Shown here: piece after piece, positions 1 to 7,241 of the stretch
Layout of the letters: each line of letters opens with the position of its first letter
Position numbering within the stretch: position 1 is the stretch's first letter
Assembly (NCBI GenBank): GCA_946482325.1
Contig: CAMLRA010000043.1
Span: forward strand, 1-26,277
Direction of reading: 5' to 3'
DNA: 26,277 nt
Origin: an uncultured Chromatiaceae bacterium
GTDB taxonomy: Bacteria > Pseudomonadota > Gammaproteobacteria > Enterobacterales > Alteromonadaceae
Made by a program: the position numbers and the translations under genes
The notes under the pieces: generated by a model
Databases searched by the model: none
Seen by the model: the letters and a program-made list of their open reading frames with translations, nothing else
What the model was told of the DNA's origin: nothing

Positions 1-683
1 AGGCAGCTTTAGTTTCTGAACGTTCCGGTTTACCGCAAATCTGGTGGTTTGACGGCAATAAAGTCAGTCAGCTGACCCGCTTCACGCAATGGCGCCAAAT
101 CACTCAGTTACTCTGGGCGGGAGCCGAGCTCTATGCGGTGATTGACCAACAATTACATCAGGTATCGCTGCAGGATGGCAGTTTAACTGCGGTTTTGTTT
201 CAAGACCGACAGCTGCGACATTTTGCCTATTGCCACCATCGCTGGTTTTGGGCTGAGTTTAATCATCAGCAATGGCAGTTAAAAACGATGAATAACGACA
301 TGCACCCGATCGAGCTGCGGGCTGACATCGTTGACCTGCGTTGTGCGCCTGAGCAAAGTTTGTTGATACAACAGCAGGATGGGGCAGTCATGCGATTCTG
401 GCCGGAGCAAGACAAGTTGACGGTATTACCCTGGTCTTTAAACTGGCGGCAGCTGAGTGGAAACAACTGGGCGACTACCAGCAAAGGGATGTATTGGTTG
501 GATGAGAGCGGACAATTATGGCTCAGTGGTTGGGAGCTGCTGCAACGTGAACTGATACAGCCGTCCGGTCTGCTACAAAATACCGGTCTGTATGGTCAGC
601 TGGAGCAGGAACAGTTATTTTTACAATTGGCGCGGGAGCCTGAAACTGATGTGGTCTGGTTGCAACCACAACAGTTTCAGTAA
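1..683 (+). CDS. C-terminal fragment of a PD40/beta-propeller-like protein (5' end outside window)
   Basis: The frame is open from the left edge (first full codon at base 3) to a TAA at 681-683, so this is the last ~226 residues of a longer protein. A GTG at 138 could be mistaken for a start, but the frame upstream reads as good protein, beginning AALVSERSGLPQIWWFDG and followed by a QLTRF pattern. The 'S-x-RSG-x-PQIW ... LT' pattern is typical of TolB/PD40 propeller blades, which in this group of bacteria often form the C-terminal sensory half of CadC-like winged-helix membrane regulators. The rest is rich in Trp and Gln and has no catalytic motif that I recognise. It converges on hemL with only 6 bases between the two stop codons. 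The regulator assignment is inference, because no DNA-binding domain lies inside the window. Confidence 0.6.
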   Translation, partial: AALVSERSGLPQIWWFDGNKVSQLTRFTQWRQITQLLWAGAELYAVIDQQLHQVSLQDGSLTAVLFQDRQLRHFAYCHHRWFWAEFNHQQWQLKTMNNDMHPIELRADIVDLRCAPEQSLLIQQQDGAVMRFWPEQDKLTVLPWSLNWRQLSGNNWATTSKGMYWLDESGQLWLSGWELLQRELIQPSGLLQNTGLYGQLEQEQLFLQLAREPETDVVWLQPQQFQ

Positions 684-689
684 ACGGGA

Positions 690-1970
690 TCAAAGCGCTG
701 CAAAGCTGCGACGGGCCGCCGCAATAGTCCGGGCTAAATCCTCATCGCTATGAGCCAGCGACAAGAAACCAGCTTCGTAGGCAGAAGGTGCCAGATAAAC
801 TCCTTCATGTAACATCAGATGGAAAAAGCGCTTAAACGTATCGATGTTGCACTGTGTTGCCTGTTGATAGCTGCTGACCTCGGCTTGATCGGTAAAGAAA
901 ATGCCGAACATACCGCCCACCTGATTCGTGGATAACGCTACACCGGCTTCTGCTGCCGCTTGTTTCAGGCCTTGAAGTAAGGTGGCTGTTTTAGCTGTCA
1001 GCGTTTCGTACACACCAGGCTGACTAATTGCTTTTAATGCCGCGAGACCGGCCGCCATCGCAATTGGGTTGCCCGACAAGGTACCGGCCTGATACACCGG
1101 CCCCAGCGGCGCAATATGCTGCATAATGGCCTTTTTACCACCAAAAGCACCGACCGGCATACCGCCGCCGATGATTTTACCCAACGTCGTCAAATCCGGT
1201 TTGATGCCGTAATAGGCCTGAGCACCGCCCAAGGCTACGCGAAAACCGGTCATGACTTCGTCAAATATCAACACACTGCCATATTGGTCACATAAATCCC
1301 GCAAGCCCTGTAAAAAACCAGGCTGAGGTGGAATACAGTTCATGTTGCCGGCTACAGGTTCGACGATAATGCACGCAATATCAGCACCATGTTCTGCAAA
1401 AAGTGCAGCTAATTGCGGCAGATTATTAAACTCAGAGGTCAGGGTATATTTGGCAAAATCGGCCGGTACACCGGGCGAATTCGGCACCCCGAGGGTTAAA
1501 GCGCCGGAGCCCGCTTTCACCAGTAATGAATCGGCATGGCCATGGTAACAACCTTCGAATTTCACGATGGTGTTACGGCCGGTATAGCCGCGTGCCAGAC
1601 GGATGGCACTCATAGTCGCTTCGGTGCCTGAGCTGACCATCCGCACCATTTCCATCGAAGGCACCAGCTGGCTAACGAGCTCAGCCATATCAATTTCTGC
1701 CGGGCAAGGCGCGCCAAAGCTCAAGCCTTTTTCCGCAGCTTGAATAACTGCTTCGCGGATCGCCGGATGATTGTGCCCAAGCAGCATCGGGCCCCAGGAA
1801 CCGACGTAATCAATATATTGTTTACCGTCAACGTCATAGATATAAGCGCCGTCAGCACGGTCGATAAATACCGGCGTACCACCAACGCTTTTAAATGCCC
1901 GCACCGGCGAATTGACGCCGCCAGGGATAGTTTGCTGGGCACGCTCGAACAGTTGTTCAGATAAAGTCAT
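690..1970 (-). CDS. hemL: Glutamate-1-semialdehyde 2,1-aminomutase
   Basis: PLP enzyme that isomerises glutamate-1-semialdehyde to 5-aminolevulinate, the committed precursor in the C5 route to haem. The 426-residue length fits the family. The Schiff-base lysine is K265 in [18 protein letters not shown], with phosphate-binding SSGTEA at 113-118 and the PLP-ring aspartate in DEVMTGFR at 237-244. A GTG lies one codon upstream (1973), but the ATG at 1970 gives the usual MTLSEQLF N-terminus. It begins 18 bases after the pyrB stop on the same strand, so the two are probably co-transcribed. In E. coli hemL sits beside clcA and erpA; the same genes are near here with pyrB and hemJ between them. Identification is secure. 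Confidence 0.97.
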   Translation of the reverse strand: MTLSEQLFERAQQTIPGGVNSPVRAFKSVGGTPVFIDRADGAYIYDVDGKQYIDYVGSWGPMLLGHNHPAIREAVIQAAEKGLSFGAPCPAEIDMAELVSQLVPSMEMVRMVSSGTEATMSAIRLARGYTGRNTIVKFEGCYHGHADSLLVKAGSGALTLGVPNSPGVPADFAKYTLTSEFNNLPQLAALFAEHGADIACIIVEPVAGNMNCIPPQPGFLQGLRDLCDQYGSVLIFDEVMTGFRVALGGAQAYYGIKPDLTTLGKIIGGGMPVGAFGGKKAIMQHIAPLGPVYQAGTLSGNPIAMAAGLAALKAISQPGVYETLTAKTATLLQGLKQAAAEAGVALSTNQVGGMFGIFFTDQAEVSSYQQATQCNIDTFKRFFHLMLHEGVYLAPSAYEAGFLSLAHSDEDLARTIAAARRSFAAL

Positions 1971-1988
1971 CACAGAAATCCACTTCGG

Positions 1989-2999
1989 TTATTTATGTTT
2001 GGCGCTGTACCAAGGCACTTCGCATTCGTATTTGTGGATCAAATCTTCCACACCGAGTGTCAGGGCGAATAGCGCCATGCGCACCAGGACGCCATTGTCA
2101 GCCTGGCGGAAAATCGCCAGGTTCGGGTTCATATTCAGGTCATTGTCGAGCTCATTGGCTTCAAGCCGGGAATCCCGCGGCAGCGGGTGCATAATCACCG
2201 TGTTGGATTTACAGTGCTTGGTGTAAATCTCCTGATTGAGCCGGAATTTACCGCGGTATTTGTTGGCTTCTTCCTGCGATGGAAAACGCTCTTCCTGGAT
2301 GCGGGTCTGGTAGACGATATCGGCATCGATATTGCCTGCCAGTTGGTCAGTGATCCGCACTTTATGGCCAGCATTTTCAATGGCGCTGACGATTTCGTCC
2401 GGCATTGCCAGCTCATTCGGCGCTATGAGCGTGAACTGAATGTTTTTATACAGACATAACAGTTTTGACAGTGAATGCACAGTACGACCGAATTTTAAGT
2501 CGCCGATCATCGCGATATGCATCCCTTCAACACTTTGCTGTGACGCGGCCAGTTCACGTTCAATAGTAAATAAATCCAGCAGGGCCTGCGTCGGGTGTTC
2601 GTTAGCACCGTCGCCACCGTTTAATACCGGCACGCGGCTGCCCTCAGCAAATTCGGCAACACTGCCGGCTTGCGGGTGGCGCATCGCAATCACATCGCTG
2701 TAACTGCTGATCATGCGAGCGGTATCAAATAAAGATTCGCCTTTGGACAGCGCTGATGACTGGATGCCGGTGGTTTCGCGTACTTCGCCGCCCAGTAAGT
2801 TAAAGGCACAACCGAAGCTAACCCTGGTTCTGGTACTGGGTTCAAAAAATAAGTTCCCCAAAATCGCACCATCCAGCACTTTGGTGCGTTTTTGCCGCAA
2901 GGCATAAGGTTCCATCGAACGGGCAATCCGGAAAACCTGTGAAATACTGTCGCGGTCAAATTGCTTGACCGACAGAATATGTTGACCTTTGAAGTTCAT
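1989..2999 (-). CDS. pyrB: Aspartate carbamoyltransferase, catalytic chain (long form)
   Basis: Catalyses carbamoyl phosphate + aspartate to N-carbamoylaspartate, the first committed step of pyrimidine synthesis. Carbamoyl-phosphate-binding STRTR is at 55-59 in FFEPSTRTR, the mobile-loop Ser/Lys in SSALSKGESL at about 82-90, HPTQALLDLFTI at 135-146, and the aspartate-site HPLPR at 271-275. At 336 residues it is longer than the ~310-residue E. coli chain; the extra length is mostly at the C-terminus and around 235-260. No pyrI (regulatory chain) lies next to it, so either the enzyme works without one or pyrI is elsewhere. It is followed closely by hemL. The leader of about 70 bases carries a perfect -10 hexamer surrounded by an inverted repeat (see separate entries). 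Confidence 0.96.
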   Translation of the reverse strand: MNFKGQHILSVKQFDRDSISQVFRIARSMEPYALRQKRTKVLDGAILGNLFFEPSTRTRVSFGCAFNLLGGEVRETTGIQSSALSKGESLFDTARMISSYSDVIAMRHPQAGSVAEFAEGSRVPVLNGGDGANEHPTQALLDLFTIERELAASQQSVEGMHIAMIGDLKFGRTVHSLSKLLCLYKNIQFTLIAPNELAMPDEIVSAIENAGHKVRITDQLAGNIDADIVYQTRIQEERFPSQEEANKYRGKFRLNQEIYTKHCKSNTVIMHPLPRDSRLEANELDNDLNMNPNLAIFRQADNGVLVRMALFALTLGVEDLIHKYECEVPWYSAKHK

Positions 3000-3067
3000 G
3001 CTTGGGGCCTATAACTTGAAGTGGCAGACAGCGGTCCGGCCTAAGCTGGTTAACACCGGCCCGCAAA

Positions 3068-3096
3068 CTGGCCGCCATTATAATCAAAGCGGCCGG
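3068..3096 (-). promoter_or_regulatory. pyrB promoter -10 box inside an inverted repeat
   Basis: On the minus strand a perfect TATAAT lies at 3082-3077, about 80 bases upstream of the pyrB ATG. No good -35 is seen at 16-18 bases. CTGGCCGC (3068-3075) and GCGGCCGG (3089-3096) form an 8-bp inverted repeat with one mismatch, separated by 13 bases that contain the -10 box. This looks like an operator laid over a promoter, or a stem that competes with promoter opening. The regulator is unknown; the role is inference. Confidence 0.45.
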
Positions 3097-3153
3097 ACAA
3101 ACCTATAGCTGCTGCTGTTTAAAACCGGCAACCATCCTGGCTGCAGTAAGCGA

Positions 3154-3585
3154 TTAAAATGGTTTTACCACCGCCATTATTACCACAGCAAACAACACCA
3201 GCACTGGCGCTTCATTAAAAAAGCGGTAAAACCGCGCACTGCGTTGATTCCGGTTGTGTTTAAAATCTGCCAGCAACTTAAAACAGTAGCCGTGATATCC
3301 ATAAAGCAGTGCCACCAGCAGCAGTTTGACATGTAACCAGTGACTGGCAGCAAACCAGGCACTGCCATAGCCGTGAATTAACAGCGCGCCAAACACAGCC
3401 GTCAGGATGGCAAAAGGCGTAATGAAATACAGCAGGCGGCGTTCCATCACTTTGAACTGCGCATCCACTTCGGCTGATTGGTTTTGGGCATGGTAAACAA
3501 ACAAACGCGGCAGATAAAAAATGCCGGCGAACCAGGCCACCATAAAGGCGATATGCAGGGCTTTATAGATCAGTAACCAACTCAT
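3154..3585 (-). CDS. hemJ: Protoporphyrinogen IX oxidase, HemJ family
   Basis: Small integral membrane protein (143 residues, four predicted membrane spans) of the HemJ/UPF0093 family. HemJ oxidises protoporphyrinogen IX to protoporphyrin IX late in haem synthesis in bacteria lacking HemG and HemY. The family signature is clear: a conserved histidine (H11) near the N-terminus, then AWFAGIFYLPRLFVYH at 17-32, a lysine in the third span (K87 in HVKLLL), and the C-terminal RFYRFFNEAPVL...VVKPF. The ATG at 3585 is preceded by AGGA at 6 bases. It sits between clcA and pyrB on the same strand, and hemL is two genes downstream, so an early and a late haem gene share the cluster. Which other oxidases the cell has cannot be told from here. 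Confidence 0.9.
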   Translation of the reverse strand: MSWLLIYKALHIAFMVAWFAGIFYLPRLFVYHAQNQSAEVDAQFKVMERRLLYFITPFAILTAVFGALLIHGYGSAWFAASHWLHVKLLLVALLYGYHGYCFKLLADFKHNRNQRSARFYRFFNEAPVLVLFAVVIMAVVKPF

Positions 3586-3631
3586 GGACTTTCCTGTGTT
3601 TTATTGAATAGCATTGCCAAGGTTCTAGGCA

Positions 3632-5338
3632 TTACAACAAGTTATTTTGCCGCAGTAATAAAGCCCGGACTTGTTCCCAACTGATGAGCCCGAGCGGTTG
3701 TTCGGGCTGGTCGTCGTCATACACCAACACTGCGCCTTCGCGGGCATCTCCGATTTCGGCAAAAACTTCCGCCATCGTAGCCTGATGATTGACAGCTCCA
3801 ACAGGGACAAAACGCAGCGCACTGTCACCGGTCATCGACAGACTGACATCATAAGCAGCCAGCTCAAACTGATGATCTACGGCATATTGCCGGCGTACCA
3901 GCACTTGCTGTTCAGGCGCTGCATTATCGAGCGCCTGAATCACCTGTGCGTCGGTCGGGTTCTCTAATAATTGATAATTTTGTTGCAGCATCGCCAGCAC
4001 GCCGACTTTTTGCAGCACATCGTCGGCCGGCGCCAGTTTATAAGGCAGCTGCAAAAAATCCAGCTGCTGCAGGAAGATAGATTTGGTATGAAAAAACTGT
4101 ACCGCAGTGACATATGACGCTGTGATCACCAGAATAGACGGCACCACTAACTGCGGATTAGATGCCAGTTCCATCACTGCGACCAATGCCGCCAGCGGCG
4201 CATGCAGGGTCGCGGCCATCATGCCGGCCATGCCGAGCAGCGCATAAGTGCCTACTGCACTATGATCGCCACTGAATAACGACGGCACAAAAGCCAAAAT
4301 AGTGCCCATCACAATGCCTATACCAAATACAGGCCCGACAATACCGCCGGGAATGCCAAGGCCGAGCGCAATTACGGTTAATAATATCTTGCCGGCAAAA
4401 ATCGCGAATAGCAGCAGCAACTCATTCGGCGCGGACACGGCATAATGGATAGCGCCGGTTTCTGCTCCCAGCGCCTGCGGGATCAAACTGCCGATTGCCG
4501 CAGTTAACACAGCCGCCAGCAATAATCGCAGGGACAGGTGCCAGCGCTGAAAAGTGCGCATTGTCAGCATCAGACTTTGGTTAAAAAACGTCGCCACCAC
4601 GCCCATCGCAACACCAGCCAGCAGCAAATAAGGCAAATGCCAGTTGCTCAGTGTCACCATTGTCAGCGTATGCAGGTCATTGCCGGTGCCAAAAAAAGCC
4701 TGAGTCACTAAAGCGCCCATGGTCGATGCAAGCATAATGGGTACAAAGACATGAATACGATATTCGCGCAACACGACTTCCATAACAAAAATCACCGCAG
4801 CCAGCGGTGTATTAAAAGAAGCTGAAATACCGGCGGCAATACCACAGCCGGCCAGAATGCGGATGCTGTTATACGGCAGACGCAGATATTTGCCAAACAT
4901 ACTGGCGCCAAAGGCACCTAAATGCACCGATGGACCTTCACGCCCGACTGAGAAACCGGCACTGAGCGCGGCAACACCACCAAAAAACTGATGCAGAGTG
5001 TTTTTCCACGGCATCAGGCCATATTTTAGTTTGATGCGGTGGATCACAAAGGGGATGCCAAGCCGGTAGTGTTTGAGGCCAATCAATAAGCCAAAACAAG
5101 TGATCACTGCGGCAGCAATAAATGGCAGCAGGGCGCGTAATTGCAACGGCAGGCTGGTGAAATCGTCATAGTGAGTCAGGTAAAAACTCTGGATCGCCAT
5201 AATACAAAGGCGGAACAACACAATCAGCAGCGCAGCAACTACACCACCAACGGCGCCGAGCAGGCACAGTTGCAATGAAGTGACGGGTAAAGCTAACCGG
5301 CGTCGCAATGGCGGCAGCCACTGTTGCACGCGTTTCAT
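3632..5338 (-). CDS. ClC-family chloride channel/transporter with C-terminal CBS-type domain
   Basis: 568-residue ClC protein: membrane core at about 20-415, then a cytosolic tail with CBS-like sequence (about 435-568). Landmarks are RLGIP at 92-96 (normally GSGIP), GREGP at 132-136 carrying the gating glutamate E134, and GLGIPGGIVGPVFGIG at 326-341. Aligned by eye to E. coli ClcA, three positions differ from the exchanger pattern: the selectivity-filter serine is L93, the inner proton glutamate is V188 (VMEVVL, as in vertebrate ClC channels), and the central tyrosine is F422. It may therefore be a passive channel or have altered selectivity; this is inference from an alignment by eye. It lies beside hemJ and divergent from the coiled-coil gene, a rearranged version of the E. 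coli hemL-clcA-erpA neighbourhood. Confidence 0.92.
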   Translation of the reverse strand: MKRVQQWLPPLRRRLALPVTSLQLCLLGAVGGVVAALLIVLFRLCIMAIQSFYLTHYDDFTSLPLQLRALLPFIAAAVITCFGLLIGLKHYRLGIPFVIHRIKLKYGLMPWKNTLHQFFGGVAALSAGFSVGREGPSVHLGAFGASMFGKYLRLPYNSIRILAGCGIAAGISASFNTPLAAVIFVMEVVLREYRIHVFVPIMLASTMGALVTQAFFGTGNDLHTLTMVTLSNWHLPYLLLAGVAMGVVATFFNQSLMLTMRTFQRWHLSLRLLLAAVLTAAIGSLIPQALGAETGAIHYAVSAPNELLLLFAIFAGKILLTVIALGLGIPGGIVGPVFGIGIVMGTILAFVPSLFSGDHSAVGTYALLGMAGMMAATLHAPLAALVAVMELASNPQLVVPSILVITASYVTAVQFFHTKSIFLQQLDFLQLPYKLAPADDVLQKVGVLAMLQQNYQLLENPTDAQVIQALDNAAPEQQVLVRRQYAVDHQFELAAYDVSLSMTGDSALRFVPVGAVNHQATMAEVFAEIGDAREGAVLVYDDDQPEQPLGLISWEQVRALLLRQNNLL

Positions 5339-5379
5339 GGTAAAGTACCGGCAAAAGCTGTTGATAGTTCAAAGATAAC

Positions 5380-6120
5380 ATGTTGAGTCTGCTGATGAAA
5401 CTTCGGATTAATCCCGCTATGGCCCTGTGGCTTCGTCAATACTGGTGGTTATTGCCGTTGAGCCTGCTTGTCGCAGTACTCGGCTGGGGGCTCGGCAATT
5501 GGCAATTGCTGCAGCAATTATCGCAATATCAACAGCAGAGCCTGGTTCAAAGTCAGCAAATACAACAAATTGAACAGGCAAAAGCGGAAGCATTGCGACA
5601 ACGGGATTTTGTTGCCACTGAACTGGCCGTCGAAAAAAATACGAATCAGCTGTTACAGCAGGACATCAAAGAGCAGCAGCAAAAGTTATTCGATCTGAAA
5701 AAAGAGCTGGCGGTGTATCAGAAGATTGTCGCGCCCGTGCCTGAAAGCGGCACATTGGTGATCGACAGTTTCCGCCTGCAGTCAGGCAATGCTGTCGGCC
5801 GCTACCAGTTCAGTGTGCTTTTAATTGAACAGAACAAACAGAAAAAGCAAACGCGCGCCCAGCTGGAAATCAAACTCAAAGGCAAGCGGAAGAAAAAATC
5901 GATCGAAGTCGATTTGCTAAAACTGGCCGGTTTTACCAGCAAAACAAAGCGATTGGTGATTAAGAACTTCCGGACTGTTGAGGGGGAATTTGTGCTGCCG
6001 GCCGGCTTTGTCCCAGAGAAACTGCAAATTCGGCTCAACAGTAACTCCGGTCAGGGCGGCAGTACCATTGCTCTGACGAAAGAACTGGACTGGGATGGTC
6101 AGAGTGAAATACTTGATTAA
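5380..6120 (+). CDS. Membrane-anchored coiled-coil protein, DUF6776-like
   Basis: 246 residues. A short cytosolic N-terminus is followed by one membrane span (about 20-40), a Gln-rich coiled coil (about 43-112), and a C-terminal globular part that is probably beta-rich, starting near VPESGTLVIDSFRLQ and containing a very basic loop (KLKGKRKKKSIEVD). The architecture matches the uncharacterised gammaproteobacterial DUF6776 family, and I know no function for it. It is divergent from the ClC gene across a 41-bp gap and ends just before erpA. A second in-frame ATG at 5395 could be the real start; neither has a good ribosome-binding site. The family name is from memory of the architecture and should be checked. 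Confidence 0.75.
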   Translation: MLSLLMKLRINPAMALWLRQYWWLLPLSLLVAVLGWGLGNWQLLQQLSQYQQQSLVQSQQIQQIEQAKAEALRQRDFVATELAVEKNTNQLLQQDIKEQQQKLFDLKKELAVYQKIVAPVPESGTLVIDSFRLQSGNAVGRYQFSVLLIEQNKQKKQTRAQLEIKLKGKRKKKSIEVDLLKLAGFTSKTKRLVIKNFRTVEGEFVLPAGFVPEKLQIRLNSNSGQGGSTIALTKELDWDGQSEILD

Positions 6121-6141
6121 AATGCTCGGGTATTAGATAAT
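6113..6141 (+). promoter_or_regulatory. Probable sigma-70 promoter of erpA
   Basis: TTGATT (6113-6118), 17 bases, GATAAT (6136-6141): 9 of 12 consensus positions with ideal spacing. It overlaps the last codons of the preceding gene and would start transcription near 6148, about 29 bases before the erpA ATG, allowing erpA to be expressed separately from the upstream gene. Confidence 0.6.
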
Positions 6142-6176
6142 TTCGCTCCATTTTTCTGTCCCTGTCAGGAGTCGTG

Positions 6177-6518
6177 ATGTCAGAAATGCAGATGCCGATC
6201 CAGTTTACTGATGCTGCCGCTAACAAGGTACTGGCTCTGGTCACCGATGAAGAAAACCCGGCGTTGAAGCTGCGGGTTTATGTCACTGGCGGTGGTTGTT
6301 CCGGTTTTCAGTACGGCTTTACCTTTGATGAGAAAGTGAACGAGGGCGATCTGACCATCGAAAAACACGGTGTGACTATGGTAGTAGACCCGATGAGTCT
6401 GCAATATCTGGTCGGTGGTGTGGTGGACTACACCGAAGGTCTGCAAGGTAGCCGTTTTATTGTGCAAAACCCAAATGCCACCACCACTTGTGGTTGCGGT
6501 TCCAGTTTTTCAGTTTGA
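6177..6518 (+). CDS. erpA: Iron-sulfur cluster insertion protein ErpA (A-type carrier)
   Basis: 113-residue A-type Fe-S carrier that hands clusters to apo-proteins, including the IspG/IspH isoprenoid enzymes in E. coli. The three cluster ligands are present: C41 in [11 protein letters not shown], and C105 and C107 in the C-terminal [10 protein letters not shown]. The N-terminus [13 protein letters not shown] and the full length are typical of ErpA rather than IscA. A GTG lies one codon upstream, but the ATG at 6177 has AGGAG five bases before it. It has its own likely promoter and stays near clcA and hemL as in E. coli. Identification is secure. Confidence 0.96.
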   Translation: MSEMQMPIQFTDAAANKVLALVTDEENPALKLRVYVTGGGCSGFQYGFTFDEKVNEGDLTIEKHGVTMVVDPMSLQYLVGGVVDYTEGLQGSRFIVQNPNATTTCGCGSSFSV

Positions 6519-6531
6519 TCTCTGCCTATAC

Positions 6532-6552
6532 CGGCCAGTGTTACGCTGGCTG
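6532..6552 (+). terminator. Hairpin after erpA (possible weak terminator)
   Basis: GCCAGTG (6534-6540) and CGCTGGC (6544-6550) pair with one G-T across a three-base loop, and one or two further pairs can form outside. It lies 13 bases after the erpA stop. No T-run follows (TGTCCTCCCC), so it may be an RNA-stabilising hairpin rather than an intrinsic terminator. Confidence 0.4.
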
Positions 6553-6611
6553 GTCTGTCCTCCCCGATTTTACCGCTGATTTTTTCATCGAATCTTACAT
6601 CCCCTGCCGAC

Positions 6612-6640
6612 TTGTACTAGAATGGCACAGTTTTTATAAC
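6612..6640 (+). promoter_or_regulatory. Candidate distal promoter of the XRE leader
   Basis: TTGTAC (6612-6617), exactly 17 bases, TATAAC (6635-6640). The -10 matches 5 of 6 and the -35 3 of 6. Transcription would start near 6647, about 285 bases before the XRE start codon. Confidence 0.4.
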
Positions 6641-6796
6641 AAAAATATTACGATTAGCTGATATTCGTGGCTGGAACGGCAAAGTCCTTTGGCGCGATTC
6701 TGCTGTGCTTTGTCAGTTATCAGGCTGATTTAAAACAATAAATTACATCTGTATTACGACAGCGAATAGTGCCGGACAAAATTTAACTGTTGTAAC

Positions 6797-6825
6797 TGTA
6801 CGCTCGTCGCATCCTATGGTTTAAT
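6797..6825 (+). promoter_or_regulatory. Candidate proximal promoter of the XRE gene
   Basis: TGTACG (6797-6802), 17 bases, TTTAAT (6820-6825; 5 of 6 in the -10). A start near 6832 would put the 8-bp inverted repeat at 6842-6861 just downstream, a common position for a repressor site. Weak by itself. Confidence 0.3.
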
Positions 6826-6841
6826 GAACCGATTTTTATTG

Positions 6842-6861
6842 CTTATTGGGACACCAATAAG
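6842..6861. repeat. Perfect 8-bp inverted repeat, candidate operator
   Basis: CTTATTGG (6842-6849), GACA, CCAATAAG (6854-6861). Its low G+C suits a protein-binding site better than a terminator. It lies 70 bases upstream of a small XRE regulator, which makes autoregulation a natural guess, though nothing here proves it. Confidence 0.45.
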
Positions 6862-6902
6862 GTTTGGATTTTTATTTGGCAGGAAGTGTTTTACATAAAA
6901 AA

Positions 6903-6920
6903 AGCGTTCAACGCTGGGAG
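6903..6920 (+). promoter_or_regulatory. Palindrome abutting the ribosome-binding site of the XRE gene
   Basis: AGCGTT-C-AACGCT (6903-6915) is a perfect 13-base palindrome followed directly by GGGAG (6916-6920), the only Shine-Dalgarno-like sequence before the ATG at 6932 (11 bases, rather long). It could be an operator half or could modulate translation. Confidence 0.4.
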
Positions 6921-6931
6921 ACTATTTAGTT

Positions 6932-7174
6932 ATGAAAGGTACCAAAAGCGTCATTTCTGACGAAAATAAAAGATTGTGCTTGTGGCTCAAACGCCAGCGC
7001 CAGGATAAAGGACATACCATGCGCAGCCTGTCTGAAGTATTAGGCACACCACATTCTTTTATTGGAAAAGTAGAGAATCAGGAACGTCGTTTAGATGTCG
7101 TGGAATTTGTCCGGTATTGCCAGGCATTGGAAGTGGACCCAGCGGAAGGATTACGGCAGGTGACTCAGCCTTAA
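6932..7174 (+). CDS. Small XRE-family helix-turn-helix regulator
   Basis: 80 residues, essentially one Cro/C1-type DNA-binding domain. A basic lead-in (LCLWLKRQRQDKG) is followed by the helix-turn-helix around MRSLSEVLGTPHSFIGKVEN (30-49) and the last two helices (LDVVEFVRYCQALEVDPAEGL). There is no effector or oligomerisation domain beyond this. It stands alone: erpA ends 413 bases upstream and ampG converges from the other side. No phage, toxin or restriction gene is adjacent, so it is probably a chromosomal regulator rather than a phage repressor or antitoxin. The palindromes upstream are plausible binding sites. Its target genes are unknown. Confidence 0.85.
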   Translation: MKGTKSVISDENKRLCLWLKRQRQDKGHTMRSLSEVLGTPHSFIGKVENQERRLDVVEFVRYCQALEVDPAEGLRQVTQP

Positions 7175-7194
7175 GTGCTGAGCCAGCTGGATAG

Positions 7195-7219
7195 AAAGCC
7201 GCATGTTGCGGCTTTTTTT
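7195..7219. terminator. Intrinsic terminator between XRE gene and ampG
   Basis: AAAGCCGCA (7195-7203), loop TGT, TGCGGCTTT (7207-7215), and a T-run to 7219. The nine-bp stem and T-run make a strong terminator for the plus-strand XRE gene. On the minus strand the hairpin is followed by TTTCTAT, so it could also weakly terminate ampG transcription. Confidence 0.85.
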
Positions 7220-7241
7220 ATGGTTAAGCAGGTTTAATTGG

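Larger units (their letters stand above)
6519..6931. other. 413-bp intergenic region between erpA and the XRE gene
   Basis: No convincing gene. It holds a hairpin just after erpA (6532-6552), two candidate promoters reading right (6612-6640 and 6797-6825), a perfect 8-bp inverted repeat (6842-6861), an A/T-rich stretch, and a short perfect palindrome (6903-6915) touching the ribosome-binding site of the XRE gene. If the first promoter is real, the leader is about 285 bases long, enough for a small RNA or structured leader. Confidence 0.5.

Noticed and set aside
138..683. Complete 181-aa gene starting at GTG 138
   Set aside because: The frame is open to the window edge and the upstream residues read as a continuing propeller blade, so this is a truncated longer gene.
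6668..6742. Possible 24-residue hydrophobic peptide starting at GTG in the XRE leader
   Set aside because: No Shine-Dalgarno sequence before the GTG and too short to judge by composition.
6932..7174. XRE gene as antitoxin or phage repressor
   Set aside because: No toxin, integrase, restriction or phage gene is adjacent, and the neighbours are core chromosomal genes.
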